DNA from: Candidatus Saganbacteria bacterium
GTDB taxonomy: Bacteria > Margulisbacteria > WOR-1 > XYC2-FULL-46-14 > WPAF01
Assembly (NCBI GenBank): GCA_016223205.1
Contig: JACRPM010000005.1
Span: forward strand, 1-64,000
Direction of reading: 5' to 3'
DNA length: 64,000 nucleotides
Positions 36,135 through 44,081 of this stretch are shown in pieces (within the stretch, counting starts at the first letter, position 1; each line of letters begins with the position of its first letter). Under the pieces are notes generated by a model. It was not told the origin of the DNA, did no database searches, and saw only the letters and a program-made list of their open reading frames with translations. A program made the translations under genes and the position numbers.

Positions 36135-36559
36135 AACCGCGCGTCGGTATAATCGTCGGCAGCCAGTCGGACCTGCCCAAGCTCGAGAAAACCACTCAAA
36201 CGCTCAAGGATTTCGGGATCGATTACGAGATGACCGTCGCCTCCGCCCATCGCAACCCCAAAAAGGTGACACAGTTCGCGAAGGAAGCCGAGAAAAAATA
36301 TGATGTCATAATCGCAGGAGCCGGGATGGCGGCGGCCCTGCCCGGAGTGGTTGCGGCCCATACCCATTTGCCGGTGATCGGACTGCCGATATCTTCTCCC
36401 GCGCTTTCGGGACACGATGCGCTCTTTTCGATCGTGCAGATGCCTCCCGGGGTGCCGGTGGCCTGCGTGGCCATAGACGGCGCCAAGAACGCGGCCATTT
36501 TGGCGGCGCAAATCTTGGCGCTCAAGTATCCCAAACTTAAAAAATGTTTAACTCGATAG
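36131..36559 (+). CDS. purE: N5-CAIR mutase
   Basis: A 142-residue PurE of purine synthesis. VGSQSDLPKLEKT, SAHRNPKKV, IAGAGMAAALPGVVAAHT and PVIGLPISSPALSG are diagnostic; class I is suggested by the SAHR motif. It overlaps both neighbours. No purK is nearby. Confidence 0.94.
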   Translation: MKPRVGIIVGSQSDLPKLEKTTQTLKDFGIDYEMTVASAHRNPKKVTQFAKEAEKKYDVIIAGAGMAAALPGVVAAHTHLPVIGLPISSPALSGHDALFSIVQMPPGVPVACVAIDGAKNAAILAAQILALKYPKLKKCLTR

Positions 36560-37164
36560 ACCTGGCGATAGGCGCCGCGCTGCTCCTGTTCTTTTTATTC
36601 GGCCTAAAGACCGGCTTGTTGCGCAATTTCCTCTCTATCCTCTGGATCTATTTCTGCGTGTATTTTTCCACCGCCTTTTCTGCGGTGGTGATCGCGGCGG
36701 TATCCTACCTGCTCTCCGACGAGCGCAAGCTCGGCCAAATCGTGCTGACGTTGGCTTTGTTCGTGATACTTTATCTTCTCGGGGAATTTGTTCTGGCTCT
36801 GCTGAAGAATGTGGTAAGCATCAAACTATTGGGCCCGCTGGACGGCCTGCTGGGGGGATTGTCGGGAGCCATCAAGGCCCTGCTGATCTGCGGATTTATC
36901 ATTGAGACGCTCTTACTGCTCCCCCTGTCGGAGACCGCTAAAAAAACCATAAATGAATCACGCCTCAAGGGCTGGGCGTCCTACACTTTGCACCGCACTT
37001 ATCCTCTGGCGCTTTCGGCCGCGCCGCAGATAAAGTTGTTCGTCGACCGGAAACTGGCCCCGGTGGTTGAAGAAAGCAAGGTAGTCACCGCCGAAGCCGG
37101 CCCCGCACCGTATGGTGCCGGGGCCGGCAAAGTTGTCCAAACCCTAAAACGTTTTACCCCATGA
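36544..37164 (+). CDS. CvpA family membrane protein
   Basis: A 206-residue protein with four hydrophobic segments (about 5-22, 28-52, 61-85, 104-127) and a conserved FGLKTGLLRN loop after the first, as in CvpA/colicin V production proteins. The C-terminal 70 residues are soluble. The family's role is poorly defined (envelope maintenance). It overlaps purE by 16 bases and apgM by 4. Confidence 0.8.
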   Translation: MFNSIDLAIGAALLLFFLFGLKTGLLRNFLSILWIYFCVYFSTAFSAVVIAAVSYLLSDERKLGQIVLTLALFVILYLLGEFVLALLKNVVSIKLLGPLDGLLGGLSGAIKALLICGFIIETLLLLPLSETAKKTINESRLKGWASYTLHRTYPLALSAAPQIKLFVDRKLAPVVEESKVVTAEAGPAPYGAGAGKVVQTLKRFTP

Positions 37165-38351
37165 AGTATCTGGTGCTCATCGGCGACGGGATGAGCGATC
37201 ATCCACTAAAAGAATTGGGCGGAAAAACTCCGCTTGAATACGCCCAAACACCCAATATGGATTTTCTGGCTAAGAACGGGCTGTGCGGATGGGTCAATAA
37301 TGTGCCCAAAGGCATGTCCCCAGGTTCAGATGTAGCGGCCATGTCGATCTTTGGTTACGATCCGAAAAAATATTATACCGGCCGCGGGCCGCTGGAAGCC
37401 GCCTCCTTGGGCATAAAGTTAAAAAAAGACGAAGTAGCTTTCCGCTGTAATCTGGTGACCATCGAAGACGGTAAGATGGCCGACTTCACCTCGGGCCACA
37501 TCACCACCAAAGAAGCAGATCAAATTCTCAAAACCCTCAACAAGAAATTGGGCAGTAAAGATGTTTGTTTTGTGACAGGCTTATCTTACCGCCACCTTTT
37601 GATAATTAGGCATTCGGCATTAGGCATTCGGCATTTAAGAACCACTCCCCCTCATGACATCACCGGTAAGCTTATCGAAGACCACCTGCCCAACAACGAC
37701 CTGATAAGACGCCTGATGAAAGAATCGATAGTTCCTCTTTTAGAACATCCAGTGAACAAAAAGCGGATCAAAGCCGGCAAAAAACCGGCGAGCATGATCT
37801 GGCTATGGGGCCAGGGGGCGGCGCCCAATCTTAAGCCCTTCAAGAAGCAATACGGCAAGTCGGCGGCCGTCATCACCGCGGTACATCTTTTAAAAGGGTT
37901 GGGGAAAATATTGGGGATGGAAGTCATCAATGTGCCGGGGGCCACGGGTTTTCTCGATACCAATTACAAGGGCAAGGCGCAATACGCGTTGCGCGCGCTA
38001 CAAAGGCGCGACCTGGTCCTGGTCCACGTCGAAGCCCCCGATGAGGCGGGTCATATGGGCGACGTTAAGGGGAAGGTCAGGGCTATCGAGGACTTTGATG
38101 CTAAAGTTGTGGGCACGGTATTATCAAAACTTCGTCATTGTGGTTTCGACATTCGGATTTTAATCCTACCCGATCATCCGACACCGATAAAGCTGATGAC
38201 CCACACTGCCGAAGCGGTCCCCTTCGTGATTTATCAGTCGCGGGTCGCAGGTCGTAAGTCGCAGGTGAAGGGCTTTAATGAAAATGCCATTAAAAGCGCC
38301 AGGTTGCGGATAAAAGACGGGTGGAAGTTAATGGGAAGGTTTCTTCGATAA
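37161..38351 (+). CDS. apgM: 2,3-bisphosphoglycerate-independent phosphoglycerate mutase, archaeal type
   Basis: A 396-residue aPGM. GDGMSDHPLKELGGKTPLEYA, SPGSDVAAMSIFGYDP, GRGPLEAASLGI, EAPDEAGHMGD and LPDHPTPI carry the phosphatase-superfamily metal ligands and the catalytic Ser. Two tandem-repeat insertions are translated in frame: four heptamers at 37605-37632 (residues about 150-158, RHSALGIRHL) and four GTCG-type heptamers at 38237-38264 (SRVAGRKSQ). A second copy of its C-terminus lies at 39601-39693. Confidence 0.93.
   Translation: MKYLVLIGDGMSDHPLKELGGKTPLEYAQTPNMDFLAKNGLCGWVNNVPKGMSPGSDVAAMSIFGYDPKKYYTGRGPLEAASLGIKLKKDEVAFRCNLVTIEDGKMADFTSGHITTKEADQILKTLNKKLGSKDVCFVTGLSYRHLLIIRHSALGIRHLRTTPPHDITGKLIEDHLPNNDLIRRLMKESIVPLLEHPVNKKRIKAGKKPASMIWLWGQGAAPNLKPFKKQYGKSAAVITAVHLLKGLGKILGMEVINVPGATGFLDTNYKGKAQYALRALQRRDLVLVHVEAPDEAGHMGDVKGKVRAIEDFDAKVVGTVLSKLRHCGFDIRILILPDHPTPIKLMTHTAEAVPFVIYQSRVAGRKSQVKGFNENAIKSARLRIKDGWKLMGRFLR
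37605..37632 (+). repeat. Heptamer tandem array inside apgM (ATTAGGC/ATTCGGC x4)
   Basis: Two perfect copies of a 14-bp unit, itself two related heptamers, translated in frame as part of apgM. The stretch encodes residues unlike the conserved fold on either side. Confidence 0.85.
38237..38264 (+). repeat. Heptamer tandem array inside apgM (GTCGCGG/GTCGCAG/GTCGTAA/GTCGCAG)
   Basis: Four consecutive 7-bp units starting GTCG, close to the apgM 3' end, in a segment without counterpart in the duplicated C-terminal fragment downstream. Confidence 0.85.
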
Positions 38352-38356
38352 ACCCC

Positions 38357-38385
38357 TTGACCATTCTGTAGTAGTGGTATAGAAT
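38357..38385 (+). promoter_or_regulatory. Promoter of the DUF4143-type ATPase, leaderless
   Basis: TTGACC (38357-38362), 17 bp, TAGAAT (38380-38385), then 7 bases to ATG 38393. Transcription should begin at or next to the start codon. Confidence 0.7.
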
Positions 38386-38392
38386 AGTTGGC

Positions 38393-39583
38393 ATGGAGAT
38401 AAAAAGGCATATTCTGGCTAAATTATTAGATGACCTTAAGGAAAAATACGTCACAATTTTGGTCGGCGCCCGCCAGGTGGGCAAGACATTTTTACTCAAA
38501 AAAATCGAAGCGGAAGCCAAAAGCCAAAACTTAAAAACAGCTTTCTTCGACCTCGAACAACCCGAAACGCTCTCAAAATTCAATATGTCCGACGCCGAGA
38601 TAGTGGTATTGCTGGCCGAAGCAGGCGACGTCGTCTTTATCGACGAATTTCACTACCTTAAGAATGCCTCGCGAATTTTCAAGGCGCTCTATGATAAGGG
38701 AGCAAAAGTTAAAATATTTGCTTCCGGGTCATCATCGCTGGAGATCCACAAACATCTCAAAGAATCGCTGGTAGGAAGAAAGATGGTATTCCAGATCCCC
38801 CCTTGTTCACTGGCCGAGATCGGCCAGGCGGCAAAAGGGGAAGCCTTTAATTATTACTGCCGGTTCGGAGGTTTGCCGGGATTGATCCATTTTGAGGATG
38901 AGGAAAAGAAAAGGCGGCTTTTGGCCGACATATTGCAATCCTACCTGTTGAAAGATATAAAATCGCTGATTAAAGAAGAGAACATCAGGGCCTTTAATAA
39001 TCTTCTCTATCTTTTGGCGCAGAGCCAGGGTTCGATCACTTCCACCGCGAGCCTGGCGAATGAAGTTGGATTGACGGCCAGGACCATAGAATCCTATCTT
39101 GAGCTGCTGGCGCAAACTTACGTCAACCATCCTCTTCACAGCTTCAGCCTTAATTACGGCAACGAATTAAAGAAATCGAAAAAATATTATCTTTTCGACC
39201 TAGGTCTCCGTAATGTTTTATTGAAAAATTTTGCGTCGCTAAAAGACCGGCAGGATGCGGGAGTGGTTATCGAAAGCTTCGTGTTTTTGGAACTGCAGAA
39301 ATTATTGTCCCCGGAAACGGAATTGAGATTCTGGCGCTTAAAGGACGGGACCGAAGTTGATTTCATTTGGGTGAAAAATCAGGAACCCTACCCGATCGAG
39401 GTCAAAATGACCTCCCGGCCCGGCGAAATTCCCGATGGGTTAAGGGCCTTCATCAATAAATATCCCAAAGTGAGAAAGGCCTTTGTAGTCGGCAGAAATA
39501 ATGAGGGCCAAGTTCGCTATCGCGACACGGTTGTATATTTTGTCAAACTGGAAGATGCTTGCCTGATTCCTGAAAGAATTTAA
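38393..39583 (+). CDS. AAA-family ATPase with DUF4143 domain
   Basis: A 396-residue protein of the AAA_14/DUF4143 group. Walker A is GARQVGKTFLL (about 24-34), Walker B is VVFIDEFHYL, a winged-helix region follows (SLANEVGLTARTIESYLELL), and the C-terminal nuclease-like fold holds FWRLKDGTEVDFIW and PIEVKMTSRP (a D-ExK pattern). These genes are mobile, patchily distributed and of unknown role. It lies between apgM and a fragment of apgM, as if inserted. An AGCCAAA heptamer array sits at 38515-38535. Confidence 0.88.
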   Translation: MEIKRHILAKLLDDLKEKYVTILVGARQVGKTFLLKKIEAEAKSQNLKTAFFDLEQPETLSKFNMSDAEIVVLLAEAGDVVFIDEFHYLKNASRIFKALYDKGAKVKIFASGSSSLEIHKHLKESLVGRKMVFQIPPCSLAEIGQAAKGEAFNYYCRFGGLPGLIHFEDEEKKRRLLADILQSYLLKDIKSLIKEENIRAFNNLLYLLAQSQGSITSTASLANEVGLTARTIESYLELLAQTYVNHPLHSFSLNYGNELKKSKKYYLFDLGLRNVLLKNFASLKDRQDAGVVIESFVFLELQKLLSPETELRFWRLKDGTEVDFIWVKNQEPYPIEVKMTSRPGEIPDGLRAFINKYPKVRKAFVVGRNNEGQVRYRDTVVYFVKLEDACLIPERI

Positions 39584-39600
39584 TCCACACTTCCCAGCCC

Positions 39601-39693
39601 CGTGGTTTCAGCGAACGCCCCCTCAAAAACGCCAAGTTGCGGATAAAAGATGGCTGGCGATTGATGGAAAAGTTACTGCATAAGACCGGTTGA
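39601..39693 (+). pseudogene. Orphan 3' fragment of an apgM gene
   Basis: The frame 39601-39693 reads RGFSERPLKNAKLRIKDGW then RLMEKLLHKTG and a stop, matching the apgM C-terminus KGFNENAIKSARLRIKDGW then KLMGRFLR. It has no start and no upstream apgM sequence. It looks like the original or duplicated end of apgM, now cut off by the DUF4143 ATPase gene. Confidence 0.8.
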
Positions 39694-39718
39694 AAAATTG
39701 CAGCAATTAGCTTATAAT
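39690..39718 (+). promoter_or_regulatory. Promoter of the first GxYG-repeat surface gene
   Basis: TTGAAA (39690-39695), 17 bp, TATAAT (39713-39718). Transcription would start about 39725, giving a 97-base leader that contains an intrinsic terminator. Confidence 0.65.
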
Positions 39719-39775
39719 AAACAGTGATGAAATGGATCTCAACCAAGGTTTCGCGCGGGGGAGATTTAGCTTAAT

Positions 39776-39802
39776 ATCCAGCTATTATAGCTGGATTTTT
39801 TA
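39776..39802 (+). terminator. Intrinsic terminator in the leader of the surface gene
   Basis: ATCCAGCTA pairs with TAGCTGGAT (9 bp, 3-base loop), followed by six T. It lies between the promoter and the ATG at 39822, the arrangement of an attenuator. The preceding leader can form GATCTC/GAGATT, a possible switch stem. Confidence 0.75.
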
Positions 39803-39821
39803 TTTATAGGGGGTATTTATA

Positions 39822-41516
39822 ATGAGGAAATTAAAGATCGGTCTCGGACTATTGATCGCCGTGGTAATGCTGGTGGGTGTGGGGTGGGGAGCCGGACCTA
39901 CTCCTCTTATTAATTACAGCCAAATAATGAATATACAAGGCAAATTAACTAAAAGTCCCAGCTTGGGTGGGGGAGAGCTTCCCGATGGATTTTATGACAT
40001 GACTTTTACCCTACAAAGGTCCTTGATAGGCGCGCTTCCCAGTTGGGCTGATGCTGGCTGGACGGAAACCAAGAGAGTCATTGTAACAAAGGGGATTTTC
40101 AACGAACAACTCGGCGAAACCGCGGCTTTAGCATTGCCGGTATTCGATCCCCAATACGATTATCAAATGCGAATTACCGTCAATGGCGAGAACCTGGGAG
40201 CGCAAGATATGGTTGGCATCCCCCTGGCCCGGGCGGTAAGAGGGACAGCTCTCAATTTTAATGATTATCCCGTTGATGCCAGAATCAATAACACCGGTAA
40301 CGCTCAAAACGCGATTTACGGAGAGACGAATGGCTCGGGTTTTGGATTAAACGCAAAAGGGATAGGGAACACTTCCGGCGGCATCAAGGGTGAAGTAACA
40401 ACCGCGACCAATTCTAATTACGGGGTTTATGGATATACGGCTGGAACAGGTGCCGCAGTTTATGGGAACAGCGTCGGGGGATACGGTATTTCGGGTAAAG
40501 GTCCAACCACGAAAGGCGGAGTTGTCGGCACGACCAACTCATCTCTAACCTCAGCTTATACTAATTTTGGCGTGCTGGGAGATTCAAGCGGGGGATATGG
40601 TGTGGTTGGGAACAGCTATAGTTCCTCTGGTGTTTATGGCAAAAGTGTCAGCGGGAATGGCATCATTGGGGCGAGTACCAGCGGAAATGGTATCTATGGA
40701 ACAAGTACCAGCGGATATGGTTTGTGGGCAGAGGGGGCAAGGGGCGTAATAGGGTTTGATAGAGCTAATTCAATTGATGCAAACGGGGCCTATGGAGTAT
40801 TAGGAGGGCTCCCTCTTCATACCAGCGCAACCGAGACCGGGGTTCGCAAATACGGAGTGTTCGGGCAGGCAGATGGTAATAATAGGGCAGTATTGGGTTA
40901 TTATCGCCTGGCAGATGGGGCAACAATACCAACTACTTATGCCGTGTATGGATACAGCGTAGATGGCACCGGCGTTTATGGATTTATTAACAGCGTCAAG
41001 GCTGATGGCAGTACTCCGAATGATAATACAAAACCAGCGGTTTATGGATACAATTTAAGTCCGGCACCAGGAGATAATCCCGGGGTCAAAGGAGAAAGTG
41101 CGAGCGGGCATGGAGTATACGGAAAGTCACAGATCTATGGCAAGGCTGGTGTCTATGCCACTAATACTTATTCTGGGACTTATGCTCCGGGATATGGGTC
41201 CGCATTAGAGCTTGGCCAAGGCGCACTAAAGATTGATAAAGGTTATGCATTACAGCCTTCAGTTAACGGTGTTGTTACAATAGATAAAATATGCGGAAGG
41301 GTAGCGTTAAGATCGGGAAGCGATGAATTATATATTGCCAGCAAATATTTAAACTTTAATTCTGTTGTTCTAGTTTCCATGGAAGACAATCTGCCTAATG
41401 GTATTAGATATTGGAAAATAGGGAGTTACACCAGCGGGGTACTGCTTCATGTTAAATTTAATGGCATTATAGGATCAGGTGAAAGTGCGATAGTGCATTT
41501 CTTAATTATTAATTAA
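39822..41516 (+). CDS. Secreted surface protein with GxYG repeats and LIIN C-terminus
   Basis: A 564-residue secreted protein: signal peptide (1-23), an N-terminal domain with MNIQGKLT and DGFYDMTFTL (about 30-140), then about 300 residues of short Gly-rich repeats (forms such as GVYGKSVSGNG, GIYGTSTSGYG), and a C-terminal beta domain ending HFLIIN. Repeat length and pattern resemble trimeric fibre or beta-helix proteins. A paralogue lies at 42043, with 62 bases identical between them, and a third member at 50670 shares both end domains. Likely exposed on the cell surface; adhesion is a guess. Confidence 0.8.
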   Translation: MRKLKIGLGLLIAVVMLVGVGWGAGPTPLINYSQIMNIQGKLTKSPSLGGGELPDGFYDMTFTLQRSLIGALPSWADAGWTETKRVIVTKGIFNEQLGETAALALPVFDPQYDYQMRITVNGENLGAQDMVGIPLARAVRGTALNFNDYPVDARINNTGNAQNAIYGETNGSGFGLNAKGIGNTSGGIKGEVTTATNSNYGVYGYTAGTGAAVYGNSVGGYGISGKGPTTKGGVVGTTNSSLTSAYTNFGVLGDSSGGYGVVGNSYSSSGVYGKSVSGNGIIGASTSGNGIYGTSTSGYGLWAEGARGVIGFDRANSIDANGAYGVLGGLPLHTSATETGVRKYGVFGQADGNNRAVLGYYRLADGATIPTTYAVYGYSVDGTGVYGFINSVKADGSTPNDNTKPAVYGYNLSPAPGDNPGVKGESASGHGVYGKSQIYGKAGVYATNTYSGTYAPGYGSALELGQGALKIDKGYALQPSVNGVVTIDKICGRVALRSGSDELYIASKYLNFNSVVLVSMEDNLPNGIRYWKIGSYTSGVLLHVKFNGIIGSGESAIVHFLIIN

Positions 41517-41546
41517 TTGACTTTAAAGATTAATAAAGCGTATAAT
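41517..41546 (+). promoter_or_regulatory. Promoter before the coiled-coil and second surface gene
   Basis: TTGACT (41517-41522), 18 bp, TATAAT (41541-41546), overlapping the end of the upstream gene. The leader again runs into a terminator (41608-41636). Confidence 0.6.
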
Positions 41547-41607
41547 TATTCCGTAATGGCAGCAATCTTATCGTTATACGGGATTGGTGCGAAATAGCTG
41601 TTTGATG

Positions 41608-41636
41608 ATCCAGCCGTAGGGCTGGATTTTTGGTTT
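41608..41636 (+). terminator. Intrinsic terminator downstream of a short leader
   Basis: ATCCAGCC pairs with GGCTGGAT (8 bp, GTAG loop), followed by TTTTTGGTTTT. Stem sequence and spacing from the promoter are like those at 39776, so both surface genes have a promoter-leader-terminator module. Confidence 0.75.
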
Positions 41637-41710
41637 TATGCCGAGCAACGTCGAGGCATTGTGGTGAGCGAGGGAACGAAGTGGACGAGCCGAACCATGA
41701 GGGAGCATAA

Positions 41711-41965
41711 ATGGCGGAAGAAGTAACGCTAAATCAAATAGGGACGATGATCGAGGGGCTTAGAGGCGATGTCAAGGCTGTGGCGGAGGGCCATGGCGTT
41801 ATTCGCTCCGAGATGAAACAAATGAGAACCGAGCTTCTCGAAAAGATCGAAGAGAATAATGCGGCAATCAAATGGGTGGCCGAGGATCTCAAGGAAGTCA
41901 AGGAGAAAGTCGGCAAAATAGATCGAACGCTGGAAGAGCACGTTAAGTTGCCGGCGCATGTGTGA
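41711..41965 (+). CDS. Small coiled-coil protein
   Basis: An 84-residue protein, nearly all amphipathic helix (TLNQIGTMIEGLRGDVKAVAEG; MRTELLEKIEENNAAIKWV). It resembles short coiled-coil proteins found beside mobile or surface genes; no enzymatic motif. The start follows GAGGGAGC. It lies alone between the two surface paralogues. Confidence 0.65.
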   Translation: MAEEVTLNQIGTMIEGLRGDVKAVAEGHGVIRSEMKQMRTELLEKIEENNAAIKWVAEDLKEVKEKVGKIDRTLEEHVKLPAHV

Positions 41966-42042
41966 AAGCAGGGAGGTCCCGACGTAAAGTCGGGATCCCG
42001 CAACACATAAGATTCATATAATAAGGAGGCGGGACAAATAAA

Positions 42043-43692
42043 ATGAGAAAATTAAAAGTTGGGCTCGGACTCTTGATCGCGGCGGCAATGCTGGTGGGGA
42101 TAGCGGGGATGGGGTGGGGTGTACCGAACATTGTTAATGTGCAAGGAAGGCTGGTGGATAAAGCCACCGGAAATCCCATCGCAAGTCAGACGCTCGATGT
42201 TACTGTCAACTATTACCAAACGCTAACCGGAGGGAGCCCAATATCTGGCATATCGGGCGCGGGTTATTCTCCTGCGACCGATGCCAACGGAGTATTCAAT
42301 CTAGCGCTGGGGGAAGGGCTTCCAGATAGTAACAAACCGGATTTTTCAGCCGATCTTTATGTTGAGTTTGTCGTTACTGCTCGAGTTGGGGGCGTATTAA
42401 GAACCGAAACTTTGGCGCCCCGCCAGAGGATGGTATCTGTCCCAGGAGCATTAAGTGTAAAAGGCGTGGCGACCAACTTTAATACCACTCCGGTTGATGC
42501 TCGGATCAGCAATGTTGGAAATTCCCAGAATGCCGTATACGCAGAGACTAACGGATCGGGATTTGCCTCATATGGCAAAGGGACCGGGAGCACTTCTGGA
42601 GGGGTAAAGGGAGAAGTGACCAACACGACCAATTCCAATTATGCGGTTTCTGGTTATTCTGCCGGGACCGGTGCAGCGGTTTACGGGAATAGCGTCGGAG
42701 GATATGGTATTTCGGGTAGGGGTCCAACCACCAAAGGCGGGGTCACAGGGACAACCAATGCTTCTCTGACTTCAGCTTTTACCAATTTTGGCGTGCTGGG
42801 AGATTCAAGCGGGGGATATGGTGTGGTTGGGAACAGCTATAGTTCGTACGGTATTTATGGAATAAGCGTTAGCAACTCGGGTATCTATGGATCAAGCACA
42901 AGTGGCTCGGGCATCTTTGGAGACAGCGCCAATGGTTCGGGAGTTCGCGGAAGAGGTGCTGGGGGATCTGGGACTGCCGGGGTTTGGGGCGAAAATGTCG
43001 CCGTTTCTAATGGTTGGGGGATTTATGGTACAAGTGCAAATGGGTATGGAGTGGGCGGAAATGGCGTAAATGCAGGAGTTTGGGGGACATCAACCGGGAC
43101 TGCGACATCTGCTCTTCCTATGTTGGGAGCGGGTGTGTTTGGCAATAATACCCAAACTACAATTCCAACTGGCGGAATTGCTTCTCCCGGGGTGTATGGG
43201 GCTAGCGCTTCTGGACCAGGTATTCAGGGAAATGGAAATAAAGGGGTTGTTGGGACTGGAACTACAATTGGGGTCGACGCAACCGGCGGTACTATGGGAG
43301 TGAAAGGCGAAAGCAATGGGGTGGCTGGTGTGGCGGCTTATGCCAGAGCTGCTTCTGCTTCTGCTCTGCTGGTTCAAAATACAGTTGATGGGACTGCTAT
43401 AGATCTCGTTCAAGGGAAAATTAAGATTGCCGCGTCAACTGGTATGGGCACTTCTTCGGTCCCCAAGAATACACCAGCCGGCACATTTACAATTAGTGGA
43501 ACTACTTCCCTTGGTGAGATCATATATAATACTTATGTGACCGCAAATTCAATTATTCTTTTATCGGTGCAGAATAGCAGCGCAGCTATTCCTCTCTATG
43601 TCCGAACAAAAAGTGCGGGTAATTCTTTTACGGTAGCATGGTCAGGGAGTGCCCCAATAGGTACCTCAGTCGGCTATTTGATAATTAACTAG
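42043..43692 (+). CDS. Secreted surface protein, paralogue of 39822
   Basis: A 549-residue paralogue of the previous surface protein: signal peptide (1-25, RKLKVGLGLLIAAAMLVG), N-terminal domain with NVQGRLVDKATGNPI, a FNTTPVDARISN block shared with the first copy, Gly-rich repeats, and a C-terminal domain ending GYLIIN. The segment 42784-42845 is identical base for base to 40563-40624, while flanking sequence differs at synonymous sites, pointing to recent gene conversion. The ribosome site AAGGAGG precedes it. Confidence 0.8.
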   Translation: MRKLKVGLGLLIAAAMLVGIAGMGWGVPNIVNVQGRLVDKATGNPIASQTLDVTVNYYQTLTGGSPISGISGAGYSPATDANGVFNLALGEGLPDSNKPDFSADLYVEFVVTARVGGVLRTETLAPRQRMVSVPGALSVKGVATNFNTTPVDARISNVGNSQNAVYAETNGSGFASYGKGTGSTSGGVKGEVTNTTNSNYAVSGYSAGTGAAVYGNSVGGYGISGRGPTTKGGVTGTTNASLTSAFTNFGVLGDSSGGYGVVGNSYSSYGIYGISVSNSGIYGSSTSGSGIFGDSANGSGVRGRGAGGSGTAGVWGENVAVSNGWGIYGTSANGYGVGGNGVNAGVWGTSTGTATSALPMLGAGVFGNNTQTTIPTGGIASPGVYGASASGPGIQGNGNKGVVGTGTTIGVDATGGTMGVKGESNGVAGVAAYARAASASALLVQNTVDGTAIDLVQGKIKIAASTGMGTSSVPKNTPAGTFTISGTTSLGEIIYNTYVTANSIILLSVQNSSAAIPLYVRTKSAGNSFTVAWSGSAPIGTSVGYLIIN

Positions 43693-43810
43693 TTCGGAGA
43701 ATCCTTTTCAGCGCCGCCTGCCCGCCGGAGCTCAAAGAGCGTAGGAGGGTCTGCTGTTCGAGGTTCTTTAAGAGAAGGGGGGCCGGGACGGGACGTCCTC
43801 GGAATCCCTT

Positions 43811-44056
43811 TTAACGACTCACTCGGAGTCGTTTAACGAATTCATTATATTTTTCAGAATGGCCCTCTACCTTGGACCAGCGCTTAACTTCTCTCAAATC
43901 GATCTTTTGTCTTTTGGCAACCAATAGAGCTTGTTCAAGTGACTGGGGATCATTCCAATGATAATAGGCCGCCAATCTGTCCTTAACACAATCAGTGGCG
44001 CTTAATATCCGGAAAACCAAACCGACAGGACGGTCAATACACATTATTGTGTTCAT
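43811..44056 (-). pseudogene. Probable C-terminal remnant of a nucleotidyltransferase-like protein
   Basis: An 81-residue frame whose body (TDCVKDRLAAYYHWNDPQSL, then QALLVAKRQKIDLREVKRWS) looks like the C-terminal end of a longer family of uncharacterised nucleotidyltransferase-fold proteins. The first 18 residues are not conserved-looking and arise partly from an inverted repeat. It probably lost its N-terminal domain. The family is named from memory and uncertain. Confidence 0.5.
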
Positions 44057-44074
44057 ATGGACACAATAATGTGT
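44039..44074. repeat. Perfect 14-bp inverted repeat
   Basis: ACACATTATTGTGT (44039-44052) and its exact complement ACACAATAATGTGT (44061-44074) flank TCATATGG. No T-run follows on either strand, so it is not a classic terminator. It lies at the junction between the remnant gene and lpxD, and could be an operator or the scar of an element. Confidence 0.8.
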
Positions 44075-44081
44075 TTAATGA

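Noticed and set aside
37605-38264. CRISPR or clustered repeat array
   Set aside because: The repeats are contiguous 7-bp units without spacers and lie inside a gene.
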